From Melghirimyces algeriensis (GTDB lineage: Bacteria; Bacillota; Bacilli; Thermoactinomycetales; DSM-45169): a stretch of 64,000 bases of DNA. The notes below the pieces were generated by a model. The model saw only the letters and a list, made by a program, of their open reading frames with translations. It did no database searches and was not told where the DNA came from. Positions 32,548 to 40,704 of the stretch are shown piece after piece. The stretch's first letter is position 1; every line of letters starts with the position of its first letter. The stretch covers positions 248,001 through 312,000 of the forward strand of contig NZ_FXTI01000002.1 in NCBI RefSeq assembly GCF_900182565.1, given 5' to 3'. The translations under genes were made by a program, and so were the position numbers.

Positions 32548-33639
32548 TTAATCTTCAATGGATATTTCATCCAACACTTTACGCAAAATGTCTCTTCGCT
32601 CATCCTCAGTATATTTTCCCCAAAACCAATGATCCCGTATCAAAATGTCAAAATGAAGATGGAGCCCTTCCAAGGTTCCTTCCGCACCACTGCGAGTCCC
32701 GGAATTTCCGACATATCCAAGCAGTTGCCCCTTTTTCACTCGATCACCAAGTTGGATGTGATCCGACACTTGACTGAGATGGGCATAACGGGTTAATATC
32801 CCCTTTTCATGCTGAACCCAAACCGAGCGCCCTCGCAACTTGTCCAGTATGTAGGCAGGAGTCTGCCCTTCATGACGGGCAGCAACACGTAAAAGTTGAT
32901 TCCGTTCTTTCACAGACAATTCACGATAGTTGTGATCTGCCCTCACAACTACACCATCCGCCGAGGCTACAACAGGGGTTTTTGTATCCACCTGAATCGT
33001 GCTGGTACCTGAGTAGTAATCCAGACCTTCGTGCACTCCATTGCGATAATCCCTTGGTGCTCCAGGCAGATGGGAATCCTGAATGCTGACTGTGGCACCG
33101 GAAATGGGGCGATCCAGAAAAGAAAGAACACGGACCAACTCATCCACTTCTATCTTTTGATAGGAAGCAGCTGCAACGGATTGCGATGAAGTCTCGATGG
33201 ACCCGCGTTTTTTGGCAATCATCGCCTGCCCATTCCGGATCTCCACCCGCTTGCCCAAGCCTTCTTCCAGCACTTTCAAGGGGATATACAGATCCTCTCC
33301 GCGGAATAAAGGCTTTCCATCCACAGGAAGATAAATCCCATTTCGACTGACGACCGGAGCTCCTCGAAGCATACGAAGAGTAAGGGAACCATCAGACAGG
33401 GTGAGTACTCCCTCTTCAGGTTTGTAACGGGAATGAAGCCCCAGTTTTTTCTCCACTTCATCCACAGCCAAATACTTCTTTTCATTTTTTTCAAAAATAT
33501 CCAATACGATTGAGGATGATTGACTGTCCGCCGATTTTTCCGTTGAATGGTGATTTCCATTAAAAGAGTCAACGGGAAGAAAGAACAGTAACAACACAGA
33601 CAGAACAGCCACTGCAATCAGCAAGGCTGGTTTCCCCAT
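32548..33639 (-). CDS. Membrane-anchored M23 (LytM-type) peptidase with copper-amine-oxidase-like N domain
   Basis: 363 residues. One N-terminal membrane helix (about 5-24); residues 45-150 resemble the stalk-like copper amine oxidase N domain (DEVEKKLGLHSRYKPEEGVLTLSDGSL). The M23 domain follows, with zinc site HEGLDYY, TRYAHLSQV and HLHFD. It is extracytoplasmic and may be a wall hydrolase or a SpoIIQ-like scaffold; all three metal motifs are intact, which favours an active enzyme. ATG at 33639 follows GGAGGGGTTGCTT. Confidence 0.9.
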   Translation of the reverse strand: MGKPALLIAVAVLSVLLLFFLPVDSFNGNHHSTEKSADSQSSSIVLDIFEKNEKKYLAVDEVEKKLGLHSRYKPEEGVLTLSDGSLTLRMLRGAPVVSRNGIYLPVDGKPLFRGEDLYIPLKVLEEGLGKRVEIRNGQAMIAKKRGSIETSSQSVAAASYQKIEVDELVRVLSFLDRPISGATVSIQDSHLPGAPRDYRNGVHEGLDYYSGTSTIQVDTKTPVVASADGVVVRADHNYRELSVKERNQLLRVAARHEGQTPAYILDKLRGRSVWVQHEKGILTRYAHLSQVSDHIQLGDRVKKGQLLGYVGNSGTRSGAEGTLEGLHLHFDILIRDHWFWGKYTEDERRDILRKVLDEISIED

Positions 33640-33660
33640 AAGCAACCCCTCCATTTGCTC

Positions 33661-33693
33661 TTCCTTTTATTGTACCATGTACAATAAAAGGAA
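33661..33693. repeat. 15-bp perfect inverted repeat upstream of the M23 peptidase gene
   Basis: TTCCTTTTATTGTAC and GTACAATAAAAGGAA flank a 3-nt centre. It lies 22 nt upstream of the peptidase start and contains TACAAT reading toward that gene, so it may be an operator. It has no strong GC stem, so a terminator is less likely. Confidence 0.6.
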
Positions 33694-33710
33694 GAAGGAG
33701 AAATAAAAGG

Positions 33711-33736
33711 AAAAAGCACGGAAAATACCGTGCTTT
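33711..33736 (-). terminator. Terminator of tRNA-Val
   Basis: AGCACGGTATTTTCCGTGCT followed by TTTTCC on the minus strand. Confidence 0.8.
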
Positions 33737-33747
33737 TGAACAAAATC

Positions 33748-33822
33748 TGGTGGGCAGTACTGGGATCGAACCAGTGACCTCTACCGTGTCAAGGTAGCGC
33801 TCTCCCCCTGAGCTAACTGCCC
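33748..33822 (-). tRNA. tRNA-Val (GAC)
   Basis: 75 nt including encoded CCA. Acceptor GGGCAGT pairs with the 3' end, D-arm GCTC...GAGC, anticodon loop TTGACAC (GAC), T-arm with GGTTCGATCC. Identical to the second copy at 37918-37992. Confidence 0.95.
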
Positions 33823-34015
33823 TCTAAACAATATGTGGATAACGAATTATACAATAAAAAATAAAGAAGATCAATCATATTTTTTCATATAAAAGAGTAT
33901 TTCCGTTTTGCTCTCGGAATCTTTCGTGTACTTATGGATCTTCAACACTCGGACGGATCGGTTTAGATTGTGCAACCCTCTATGGGGACTGTCCAACGAA
34001 AACGCATAAAACAAC

Positions 34016-34044
34016 AGCCGGTTGTTTCACAGAAACAACCGGCT
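34016..34044 (-). terminator. Terminator of the HxlR gene
   Basis: AGCCGGTTGTTTC and GAAACAACCGGCT, 13-bp stem, followed by GTTGTTTTATG on the minus strand. Confidence 0.75.
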
Positions 34045-34045
34045 C

Positions 34046-34378
34046 CTATTCAGACGTGGATATGGCTTCAGTCTCAATCCAGGTTTGAGACCACTTTTCC
34101 AATTCTTTCATAATCGGTTCTAAAGCCAAACCCTTTTCTGTCAATGAATATTCAATCCGCACAGGAGTTTCCGGAAAAATATCCCGTTTGACAATGCCTT
34201 GTTTTTCCAAATCCTTCAATCGTTCGGAAAGAAGCCTTCCACTGATTCCAATCGCGGATTCAATGGTGCAAAACCGCTGTTTCCCGGAAAGTAACTGATA
34301 AATGATTAACCCTGTCCATCGCTTACTCAAAATACTCATCGCCTCTTCAAATCGAGGACAGAGCTGAGATTTTTTCAT
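34046..34378 (-). CDS. HxlR-family winged-helix regulator
   Basis: 110 residues: CPRFEEAMSILSKRWTGLIIYQLLSG at the start, FCTIESAIGISGRLLSERLKDLEKQGIV helix-turn-helix, then the wing RIEYSLTEKG and LEKWSQTW. Cys7 is at the position of the redox-sensing Cys in HypR/YodB-type members, and a second Cys lies at about residue 37. Divergent from the DoxX gene. Quinone- or oxidant-responsive control of that gene is likely by analogy to YodB/MhqR-type systems. Confidence 0.9.
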   Translation of the reverse strand: MKKSQLCPRFEEAMSILSKRWTGLIIYQLLSGKQRFCTIESAIGISGRLLSERLKDLEKQGIVKRDIFPETPVRIEYSLTEKGLALEPIMKELEKWSQTWIETEAISTSE

Positions 34379-34432
34379 ATCGGCTCCCCCCCTCTATCCG
34401 TATTGTACCACAAATGTGACAGAGAGTAATAC

Positions 34433-34480
34433 TTGACGTAAATAAGTTACTTTATTATACTAACTTACATAAAGTAACTT
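34433..34480 (+). promoter_or_regulatory. DoxX promoter with HxlR operator
   Basis: TTGACG (34433-34438), 17 nt, TATACT (34456-34461). AAGTTACTTTA (34444-34454) and TAAAGTAACTT (34470-34480), a perfect 11-bp inverted repeat, bracket the -10. Confidence 0.85.
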
Positions 34481-34500
34481 AATAAAAGGAGAGAAGGAAA

Positions 34501-34911
34501 ATGGCGAAAAAACATCACATTGGTGCATTGATTTTAAGGTTATTTTTAGGGGTAACATTCTTCATTCATGGATTGGCCAAAGTTCAAGGCGGACTCAGTA
34601 ATACGGTCGGATTCTTTGAAAGCATAGGAATTCCGGGATTCATGGCCTACATTGTAACATTCATCGAACTGATCGGTGGGATTGCTATGATTGTTGGACT
34701 AGGAACGCGTATCATTTCCATTTTGTTTGCCCTCATCATGATTGGAGCGATTGGGACAGTGAAATTCCAGGCCGGTTTTATGGGAACGGGGCAAGCAAGT
34801 GGGTATGAATTCGATTTGGCTTTACTCGTCATTTCGATTCACCTTATGATTGTCAATCGGTCCATGTTTGCACTGGATCATGTCCTATTTCGTTCCAAGC
34901 AAGACGATTAA
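34501..34911 (+). CDS. DoxX-family membrane protein
   Basis: 136 residues, four membrane segments. LILRLFLGVTFFIHGLAKVQGG and the GFFESIGIPGFMAYIVTFIELIGGIAMIVGLGTRI block are typical. DoxX proteins pair with quinone and thiol stress systems. ATG at 34501 follows AAAAGGAGAGAAGGAAA. The following gene is a truncated VOC dioxygenase, recalling ydfP-ydfO of Bacillus subtilis, so the operon once probably handled catechol or quinone stress. Confidence 0.9.
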   Translation: MAKKHHIGALILRLFLGVTFFIHGLAKVQGGLSNTVGFFESIGIPGFMAYIVTFIELIGGIAMIVGLGTRIISILFALIMIGAIGTVKFQAGFMGTGQASGYEFDLALLVISIHLMIVNRSMFALDHVLFRSKQDD

Positions 34912-34927
34912 CCGAGGAAGGCGATAG

Positions 34928-35323
34928 AATGAAGAACCCTGGAGGAAGCTACCCACCGGCACCATAATGGGACATATTCATCTCTGTGTATCTGACCTGA
35001 CCCAAGCAGAAACATTCTACCGTCATGGACTTGGATTTGATGTTGTCAGCCGATATGGTACCCAGGCACTCTTTCTGTCCACAGGTGGTTATCATCACCA
35101 TATTGGATTAAACACATGGGCAGGAATGGGAGCCCCCTCACCCTCGGAAAATAGCGTTGGATTGAAAACATTTGTATTAAACTACCCAAATAAAGAAGCA
35201 AGAAAAAACGCCATTCAACGGTTAAAACAAATAGGAACTCCCTGGATTCAAGAAAGTGGAATCATTCAAACCAAGGACCCTTCCGGTAACGTCATTCGAT
35301 TAAGCACCTATCATGCTGTCTGA
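34928..35323 (+). pseudogene. C-terminal half of a catechol 2,3-dioxygenase-like VOC protein
   Basis: From 34967 the product MGHIHLCVSDLTQAETFYRH to the end (118 aa) corresponds to the second VOC module of CatE/YdfO-type proteins, which are about 285-310 aa. In-frame codons upstream read WRKLPTGTI, the usual linker before MGHIHL, back to a TAG at 34925. So the first VOC module is gone. Metal His (GHIHL) and the later Glu region (GNVIRLSTY) look altered. A 118-aa peptide could be made but is unlikely to be active. Confidence 0.72.
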
Positions 35324-35555
35324 TCATACAAGCGTTGTCCGGTAGCGCTATACCCGGCAACTCGTTTTTTATCTTGGTATTTTGCGGTGAGCAATATTGG
35401 AATGAAACCAGTGACTCTACCGTTGTCCATTTGCAACCTCTCACTGAGGTGAAATATATGAGTGGTATCATTATCAACCGTATCCACACCCCCCTACAAT
35501 GCGATTTCCTCATTAATTTTTCCTTGTGCGTTATAATGATGAAGAGGTGAGTCGC

Positions 35556-35918
35556 ATGAAAAACGAAAAAACAGTTGATTCAAGGTATATTCAACAACAT
35601 TTAGCAAATGAGAGAACTTATCTCGCCTGGATCAGAACAGCCTTAACCATTATGGGAATCGGTTACTTATCAGCTAAACTCCATTTTCTTAGCTCCCTTT
35701 ATCCAATAGATATCGGCGATAAAATAGCTCAGATTATTGGGGTAGTATCCATCGCGATCGGATTATCAACGATCGGATATGCCACGTTAAGTTATATAAA
35801 AAAAAGAACCGCCATTAATAACCAAACATTTCAATCCCCTTCATACGGACTAATGATCTTAAGCGGAGCTGTTTTTGTATTAAGCATATTATTTTTGGCT
35901 TACTTATTGTATGTGTAA
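35556..35918 (+). CDS. DUF202 (YidH-like) membrane protein
   Basis: 120 residues. HLANERTYLAWIRTALTIMGIGYLSAKL is the DUF202 signature, followed by two further membrane segments (IAQIIGVVSIAIGLSTIGYA and the C-terminal hydrophobic helix). ATG at 35556 follows GAAGAGGTGAGTCGC. Function unknown. The 230 nt before it show no gene. Confidence 0.88.
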   Translation: MKNEKTVDSRYIQQHLANERTYLAWIRTALTIMGIGYLSAKLHFLSSLYPIDIGDKIAQIIGVVSIAIGLSTIGYATLSYIKKRTAINNQTFQSPSYGLMILSGAVFVLSILFLAYLLYV

Positions 35919-35956
35919 ACATTTAGTTTAATATCCATAAGGATCACTAGGAATCA

Positions 35957-35993
35957 AAAAGAACCGGGAAGGATGAACTGCCCGGTTCTTTTT
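35957..35993 (+). terminator. Terminator after the DUF202 gene
   Basis: AAGAACCGGG-12 nt-CCCGGTTCTT followed by TTTAC. Confidence 0.85.
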
Positions 35994-36099
35994 ACATTTC
36001 TTCCTCTTGGGACTTCCCCATTTCCAAAATATTATTGCTTCTCCTTCGAGGTGGTTCCCAAAATACTTATTCATATTCTAACAGATGGAATCGTGGGCA

Positions 36100-36436
36100 A
36101 GCGGGATTATGAACCTCATGGTGAATGGCTCTCCACGAAAGTGGTAGAGCTTCTCGGTTCATCGAGCCCAGGCGGGTACTCTCCGCGAGCTTCACTTCCC
36201 GTAGTTCCTACGGTACATGGTGAAAATGGTTTTGTGGGTCCTTCCACATGACAGGAATCGTTTTACGTGGTGACTGTTCCTTCCTCACCACAACCCCATA
36301 CGATTCGGTTTTCAAGGTACAAAGCGTTTAACGAGTTTTCCCTCGTACTTCAAGTATACCAAACGGTCACCTGTGGTGCACTCGCTTTCATCTCCCCCAT
36401 TGAAATGGGGAGGATTCCCGCTCGCATTTCCTAAAA
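36100..36436 (-). mobile_element. Decayed IS200/IS605-like element (no transposase), possible omega-RNA remnant
   Basis: No gene. On the minus strand GAGAAGCTCTACCAC-TTTC-GTGGAGAGCCATTCACC (about 36118-36156) resembles the guide-scaffold 3' end of TnpB omega RNAs (GAAGCTC-hairpin-GAG..TTCAC). At the other side CTCCCCATTTCAATGGGGGAG (about 36393-36413) is a subterminal hairpin of IS605 style. About 340 nt between them is far too short for tnpB, so it would be an internally deleted, non-autonomous copy. Assignment is by resemblance only. Confidence 0.4.
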
Positions 36437-36442
36437 CCCGCC

Positions 36443-36637
36443 CCTTGGGCATGGATCTATTTTGTGATATTCGTTTTATTGGGAACATTTATTGTCCTGA
36501 ATCTGTTTGTTGGTGTCATTGTGAACAAAGTGGAGGAAGTCGAACATACACAGCACAATAAGGATATAAAAAAAGAGATTCAAGATCTTCGCAAGGAAAT
36601 CCAAGAACTGAAACAAACACTGAAACGAAAGGAGTGA
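36443..36637 (+). pseudogene. C-terminal remnant of a NaChBac-type voltage-gated sodium channel
   Basis: In frame: PWAWIYFVIFVLLGTFIVLN, then LFVGVIVNKVEEVEH and a coiled coil KKEIQDLRKEIQELKQTLKR before TGA at 36635. This matches S6 and the tetramerisation coil of NaChBac. S1-S5 and the selectivity filter are absent; homology begins exactly where the IS605-like stretch ends, so the gene was cut by that element or by a deletion beside it. Confidence 0.8.
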
Positions 36638-36866
36638 TCCCTTCGTCCCTGTTGTTCGTAACATTCATGTGGACACAAAACAGATCAGGTTTTCAAATCA
36701 TCCATGTGAAAAGTCAAATCCTCATCCACTCTCTATTCGCGCCGGGACTCAAATCCCGGTCTTTTTTTGCATATTGAAAATGAATTGGAATTAGGTTCGT
36801 AATACGCAATGGTTAATGGTAAAATATTCAGCGGAAGTCTATACTAGGCAGAAAGGCGAGATCTGT

Positions 36867-37667
36867 TTGAAAATTAATAAAGTGATGTTTAGTCTGTTAC
36901 TAACATTATCCGTTGTGATAACATCGTTTCATTCTCAGACAATTGCTCAATCTAAACAATCATCTCCCACTCAGATTACCAATTCAGATCAGTCGATCGT
37001 ATTAACGAAATTGAATGACAATGTATGGGTACACACATCATACAACGAATGGAATGGCACAACCTATGGTCACAATGGGTTAATCGTTTCTACTTCCAAA
37101 GGAGTCGTCCTGATTGATACAGCATGGGATTCAGCGGGAAACTACCAAAAAACTGAAGCGTTATTAAAGATGATCAAAACACATTTCAAGCAAAACGTTG
37201 TTTTGGCGCTGATTACTCATGCGCATGATGATAGCATTGGAGGTATTCAGGCGTTACTGAATCAGGGAATCGATGTACGTAGTACACTTTTGACAGCAAA
37301 ACTGGCTAAAAAATATGGATATCCTTCACCCAAACCGACACTCGATGCAAAACCAGTGATGAAAGTGGGCGACACAGTCGTTGAAGCCTATTACCCTGGA
37401 GAAGGTCATTCACAAGATAACATTACTGTTTGGCTTCCCCAATATAAAATATTATTCGGCGGATGCTTCATCAAATCATCGGATGCAACAGATCTTGGAA
37501 ATCTCTCTGATGCAAATGTAGAACAATGGGATGACTCCGTTAAAAAGGTAATCAATAAATATCCACAGGTCAAAACAGTTGTACCTGGACATGGGAACTG
37601 GGGAGATCAGAGCTTACTTTTCCACACACTGGATCTGATCAAACAACATACCCAAAACAAAAGCTGA
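36867..37667 (+). CDS. Subclass B1 metallo-beta-lactamase (BcII-like), secreted
   Basis: 266 residues from a TTG at 36867 (AAAGGCGAG upstream). Signal peptide about 1-29 (Ala-Gln end). All B1 zinc ligands are present: H118, H120, D122 (THAHDDSIGG), H181 (GEGHSQDN), C200 (LFGGC) and H242 (VPGHGN); the substrate-side K203 and N212 (DLGNLSDANVEQW) too. Hydrolyses penicillins, cephalosporins and probably carbapenems outside the membrane. It stands alone, beside a decayed mobile element and tRNA genes. No adjacent regulator is seen. Confidence 0.92.
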   Translation: MKINKVMFSLLLTLSVVITSFHSQTIAQSKQSSPTQITNSDQSIVLTKLNDNVWVHTSYNEWNGTTYGHNGLIVSTSKGVVLIDTAWDSAGNYQKTEALLKMIKTHFKQNVVLALITHAHDDSIGGIQALLNQGIDVRSTLLTAKLAKKYGYPSPKPTLDAKPVMKVGDTVVEAYYPGEGHSQDNITVWLPQYKILFGGCFIKSSDATDLGNLSDANVEQWDDSVKKVINKYPQVKTVVPGHGNWGDQSLLFHTLDLIKQHTQNKS

Positions 37668-37763
37668 CTGAAACGATCTTAACTAACGTCCTGCCACAGT
37701 AGAAAAAAGTGAGTGGATGAATCACGGAGATTCACCGGAATAAGAAATATCTCCCCAGAATAA

Positions 37764-37799
37764 TAAAGGCCCCATAAAGAGGGGTCTTTATCGCTTTTT
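37764..37799 (+). terminator. Terminator downstream of the beta-lactamase gene
   Basis: AAAGGCCCC-ATAAAGA-GGGGTCTTT stem followed by ATCGCTTTTTG. Confidence 0.55.
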
Positions 37800-37891
37800 G
37801 TTGCTTTTATCCCCTTGATGGCCAAGTGGTTGATAAAACCAATGTAGTCAAAAGGGGATTTGTGATGATTGACCAAATGTGCAAAATAAAA

Positions 37892-37913
37892 AACCCTTGA
37901 TCCTTCAAGGGTT
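37892..37913 (-). terminator. Terminator of the tRNA cluster
   Basis: AACCCTTGAAGGATCAAGGGTT followed by TTTTATTTTG on the minus strand. Confidence 0.85.
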
Positions 37914-37917
37914 TTGG

Positions 37918-37992
37918 TGGTGGGCAGTACTGGGATCGAACCAGTGACCTCTACCGTGTCAAGGTAGCGCTCTCCCCCTGAGCTAACTGCCC
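37918..37992 (-). tRNA. tRNA-Val (GAC), second copy
   Basis: 75 nt, same sequence as 33748-33822, anticodon loop TTGACAC and encoded CCA. Last gene of the cluster. Confidence 0.95.
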
Positions 37993-38006
37993 AAAAAATG
38001 TGCAAC

Positions 38007-38082
38007 TGGTGGGCCCAACAGGACTCGAACCTGTGACCGATCGGTTATGAGCCGACTGCTCTACCAACTGAGCTATAGGCCC
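38007..38082 (-). tRNA. tRNA with CAT anticodon (elongator Met or Ile2)
   Basis: 76 nt with CCA. Starts GGGCCTATAGCTCAGTTGG, anticodon loop CTCATAA. Stem C-G pairs and the CGGCTCATAACCG arm resemble lysidine-modified tRNA-Ile2 of Bacillus, but elongator Met cannot be excluded by eye. Confidence 0.9.
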
Positions 38083-38090
38083 GAATCACA

Positions 38091-38167
38091 TGGCGGAGCT
38101 GACGGGACTCGAACCCGCGACCTCCGGCGTGACAGGCCGGCGTGAACTCCAACTTCACCACAGCTCC
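38091..38167 (-). tRNA. tRNA-Asp (GTC), copy A
   Basis: 77 nt with CCA; anticodon loop CTGTCAC. Same sequence as copy B at 38253, offset 162 nt. Confidence 0.95.
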
Positions 38168-38172
38168 ATATT

Positions 38173-38248
38173 TGGTTTGCGGAGGCAGGATTCAAAACCT
38201 GCGACCTTTGGGTTGATGAACACCCTACGAATGGGCTCAACTGCGAAA
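38173..38248 (-). pseudogene. Decayed initiator tRNA copy
   Basis: The first 44 nt of this stretch (plus strand TGGTTTGCGGAGGCAGG onward) align to the 3' half of the intact fMet gene at 38334, with a few changes. The anticodon and D arms are broken: the plus strand runs GGGTTGATGAACACCC instead of GGGTTATGAGCCCG. Confidence 0.75.
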
Positions 38249-38252
38249 AACA

Positions 38253-38329
38253 TGGCGGAGCTGACGGGACTCGAACCCGCGACCTCCGGCGTGACAGGCC
38301 GGCGTGAACTCCAACTTCACCACAGCTCC
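38253..38329 (-). tRNA. tRNA-Asp (GTC), copy B
   Basis: 77 nt with CCA, anticodon loop CTGTCAC. Duplicated with its neighbour as a 162-nt unit. Confidence 0.95.
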
Positions 38330-38333
38330 ATAT

Positions 38334-38409
<76 letters not shown>

Positions 38410-38936
38410 TCAGCGACAATTAATAATATACAACATTTTAGCGATGGATGCAAGCATTTTTTTAAAAACCTGTGAATCACCCCACTTAAAAAAGGCAACG
38501 AACGCCATACCGTCCCTTTTTGGACTGGAAGACTTCCACTTCTACCGGTCTTTCAAATTCATGAATCCACCAGTCCTCCTCCATTCGTGTAGCAAGGCAA
38601 CTTGCTTGAAAACGTGAGTCGTATAGTTTGGCCCAATACACCCAAGTAAACATGACAAGCTTTCTCCTTTCAACACCTGTTTCTTTATATTTTTCCGATC
38701 CCCGACAGATTCATGCTTGGGGCACCCGTACATTTTATCCTGCGGCCGATACTTCCTTTTGCAATGCCACATAAGATAAAACACAATCGGATCCGATTGG
38801 TGACCCAATCATCTGATGGACCATTGGACAGATGTTCCCTCCTCTCATTCGGGCTGGCGACAGCCCATTTTTTTGCTTGTAACAAGCAAAGGCTTCATCC
38901 AGTGAGGATGAAGCCTGAACCTCCATAAAACAACAT
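38410..38936. other. Intergenic stretch with hairpins, no convincing gene
   Basis: Upstream side of the tRNA cluster. Two hairpins are visible near 38860-38915: GGGCTGGCGACAGCCC and GGCTTCATCC-AGTGA-GGATGAAGCC. The second is followed on the minus strand by TTTGCTTG and could end the PgpA-like gene. Open frames of 88 and 115 codons here overlap one another and lack family motifs, so none is called. Confidence 0.45.
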
Positions 38937-39461
38937 TTATCCTGTGGGTTGATCCTGAATTGATTCCTCTTCATCCCGAATTCGGTGAGCCAAACGACTG
39001 GCAGCAGATGCTGCAATACTTGCCACAAGGTCATCCAAAAATGTATGGATAGGGCCCTTCTTTTTGGTGTCGAGATCCTCAATCAAGCCCACTTTATGTT
39101 TATCCAAATAGCCAAACGTGGTAACTGCAATGCTGCCATAACCGAGTACGGAACCCAGAGCAAGTGTTTCATCACAACCAAACAGGCCTTCATCTTCCTC
39201 TACCAAGGATTGCAAGGGTTCAGACAAAGACTTTTTTTCAGCCAGCATATCCAGCTCCACTCCGACTAAAATGGCATGCTGGAGCTCACGCTTTTCCAAA
39301 ACAGCCAACACACTCTCAATACAGCTTTCCATCGTCAAATTTTCATTATAAGGAGACTGCATGCGATGTACAATTTCTGCGATTTTCTCCACCGTGACAC
39401 CGCGTTCCTCCAACCGATCAAGTGTAGCCTTTTTTACTTCAGCGCTGTGAACACGCTTCAT
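38937..39461 (-). CDS. Phosphatidylglycerophosphatase A-family protein (YutG-like)
   Basis: 174 residues. The N-terminal ATLDRLEERGVTVEKIAEIV and the LETVLAVLEKREL-like helices are those of Bacillus YutG; the core ALGSVLGYGSIAVTTFGYLDK and TFLDDLVASIAASAASRLAHR is the PgpA fold. Acts on phosphatidylglycerophosphate or a similar lipid. No strong membrane helix, as in other short members. ATG at 39461 follows GGGAGGAGGACCTGTA. Confidence 0.85.
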   Translation of the reverse strand: MKRVHSAEVKKATLDRLEERGVTVEKIAEIVHRMQSPYNENLTMESCIESVLAVLEKRELQHAILVGVELDMLAEKKSLSEPLQSLVEEDEGLFGCDETLALGSVLGYGSIAVTTFGYLDKHKVGLIEDLDTKKKGPIHTFLDDLVASIAASAASRLAHRIRDEEESIQDQPTG

Positions 39462-39710
39462 TACAGGTCCTCCTCCCACTTCACGAAAGCATTTTTATAT
39501 TAACATAATTTGAAATTGAAAGGATACCACTTCTATTCTACATCTTTATTCGAAGGCTGGTAGCGGGTATAATATAAGGTGAGAACTTTTCGATTTATTG
39601 ACGTCCAGTGAACTAAATCCTGTTTCATTTTCATGGTCTCACCGGTTTTCCCCAATCAAAGCAACATACCAATACTAAACCGGTCAAATACATTCCAAGG
39701 AGGGAAAGAG

Positions 39711-40226
39711 ATGAAGTACGGTGTGGCAACTTTTCCAGAAAAAAAGATACAAGACTTTGCCAACTCCTTTCGAAAGCGATATGACCCCCATTATGCGATG
39801 ATTCCTCCGCATATCACCTTGAAAGAAGCGTTTGAAGCGGACGAAAACCTGCTGTCCCAAGTGGTTAAACACTTGGACAACGTTGCACGGGAAACCGCTC
39901 CTTTCAAAGTACACCTGCCGAAAATCAGCACGTTTCATCCAACCACCAATGTCATCTATATTGCTGCAGATAAAACCGAACATTTTAAAACGCTCCATGA
40001 AAAAATCAACTCAGGAATTCTTTATCAGGAGAGTCCCTACAATTTTATACCTCATATTACAATCGGTCAAAAAATGTCTGATGATGAATTACATGATGTC
40101 TATGGAAGCCTGAGAATGTTGAAATTGGAAGGAGAAACGCTGATTGACCGATTTCATCTGATGTATCAACTTGAAAACGGTTCCTGGACCATTTATCAGT
40201 CCTTCCTGTTTCAAGGATCTAAATAA
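39711..40226 (+). CDS. yjcG: 2H phosphoesterase / 2'-5' RNA ligase-like protein YjcG
   Basis: 171 residues with the two HXTX motifs of the 2H superfamily: PPHITLKEAF (about 29-38) and IPHITIGQK (about 113-121). The start MKYGVATFPEKKIQDFANSFRKRYDPHYA matches YjcG. ATG at 39711 follows AAGGAGGGAAAGAG. Likely hydrolyses a cyclic or 2'-linked nucleotide or RNA end; no substrate is established. Followed 22 nt later by the YjcF-like acetyltransferase, the same pairing as in Bacillus subtilis. Confidence 0.92.
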   Translation: MKYGVATFPEKKIQDFANSFRKRYDPHYAMIPPHITLKEAFEADENLLSQVVKHLDNVARETAPFKVHLPKISTFHPTTNVIYIAADKTEHFKTLHEKINSGILYQESPYNFIPHITIGQKMSDDELHDVYGSLRMLKLEGETLIDRFHLMYQLENGSWTIYQSFLFQGSK

Positions 40227-40248
40227 ACTCGGTGGAAGAGGCACACTT

Positions 40249-40686
40249 ATGAGCATTCAAATCGCACCCATCATGGAGAAAAAAGAGTTGGATCAAGCAT
40301 TTTCCATTCGCCATAAGGTTTTCGTTGAAGAACAGAATGTTCCTTCATCGTTGGAGACGGATGAATGGGATGCAACAGCTACTCACTTTCTGGCTAAAGA
40401 AAATGGTCAGGCCGTAGGCACCGCTCGACTGCGTTGGGTATCCGCAAAGGTGGGAAAAGTAGAGCGTGTTGCCGTTCTTTCATCCCATCGTGGAACAGGG
40501 TTAGGGCGTGCATTGATGGATGCCATTGAATCGTATGCTATTCAACATGAAGCCTCGATGCTTAAACTTCACGCTCAGACTTCTGCTCTTTCCTTCTACC
40601 GAAAACTGGGTTATGATCCCCATGGGGAACCCTTTATGGATGCAGGAATCGAACATATTGAAATGAAAAAACCGATCCAGTGCTGA
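40249..40686 (+). CDS. yjcF: GNAT-family acetyltransferase YjcF
   Basis: 145 residues. EKKELDQAFSIRHKVFVEEQNVP at the N terminus and KVGKVERVAVLSSHRGTGLGRALMDAIE (acetyl-CoA loop HRGTGLG) mark a YjcF/ElaA-type acetyltransferase. Final FYRKLGYDPHGEPFMDAGIEHIEM. Follows yjcG in an operon. ATG at 40249 behind GGTGGAAGAGG. The stop lies inside the terminator stem. Substrate unknown. Confidence 0.9.
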   Translation: MSIQIAPIMEKKELDQAFSIRHKVFVEEQNVPSSLETDEWDATATHFLAKENGQAVGTARLRWVSAKVGKVERVAVLSSHRGTGLGRALMDAIESYAIQHEASMLKLHAQTSALSFYRKLGYDPHGEPFMDAGIEHIEMKKPIQC

Positions 40687-40700
40687 GGATCGGTTTTTTT
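40666..40700. terminator. Bidirectional terminator after yjcF
   Basis: AAAAACCGATCC-AGTGCTGA-GGATCGGTTTTTTT; serves yjcF and the convergent PHP gene. Confidence 0.88.
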
Positions 40701-40704
40701 AAAA

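Noticed and set aside
38542..39082. Open frames of 88 and 115 codons before the tRNA cluster
   Set aside because: They overlap each other and the PgpA-like gene, and show no family motif; hairpins explain the region better.
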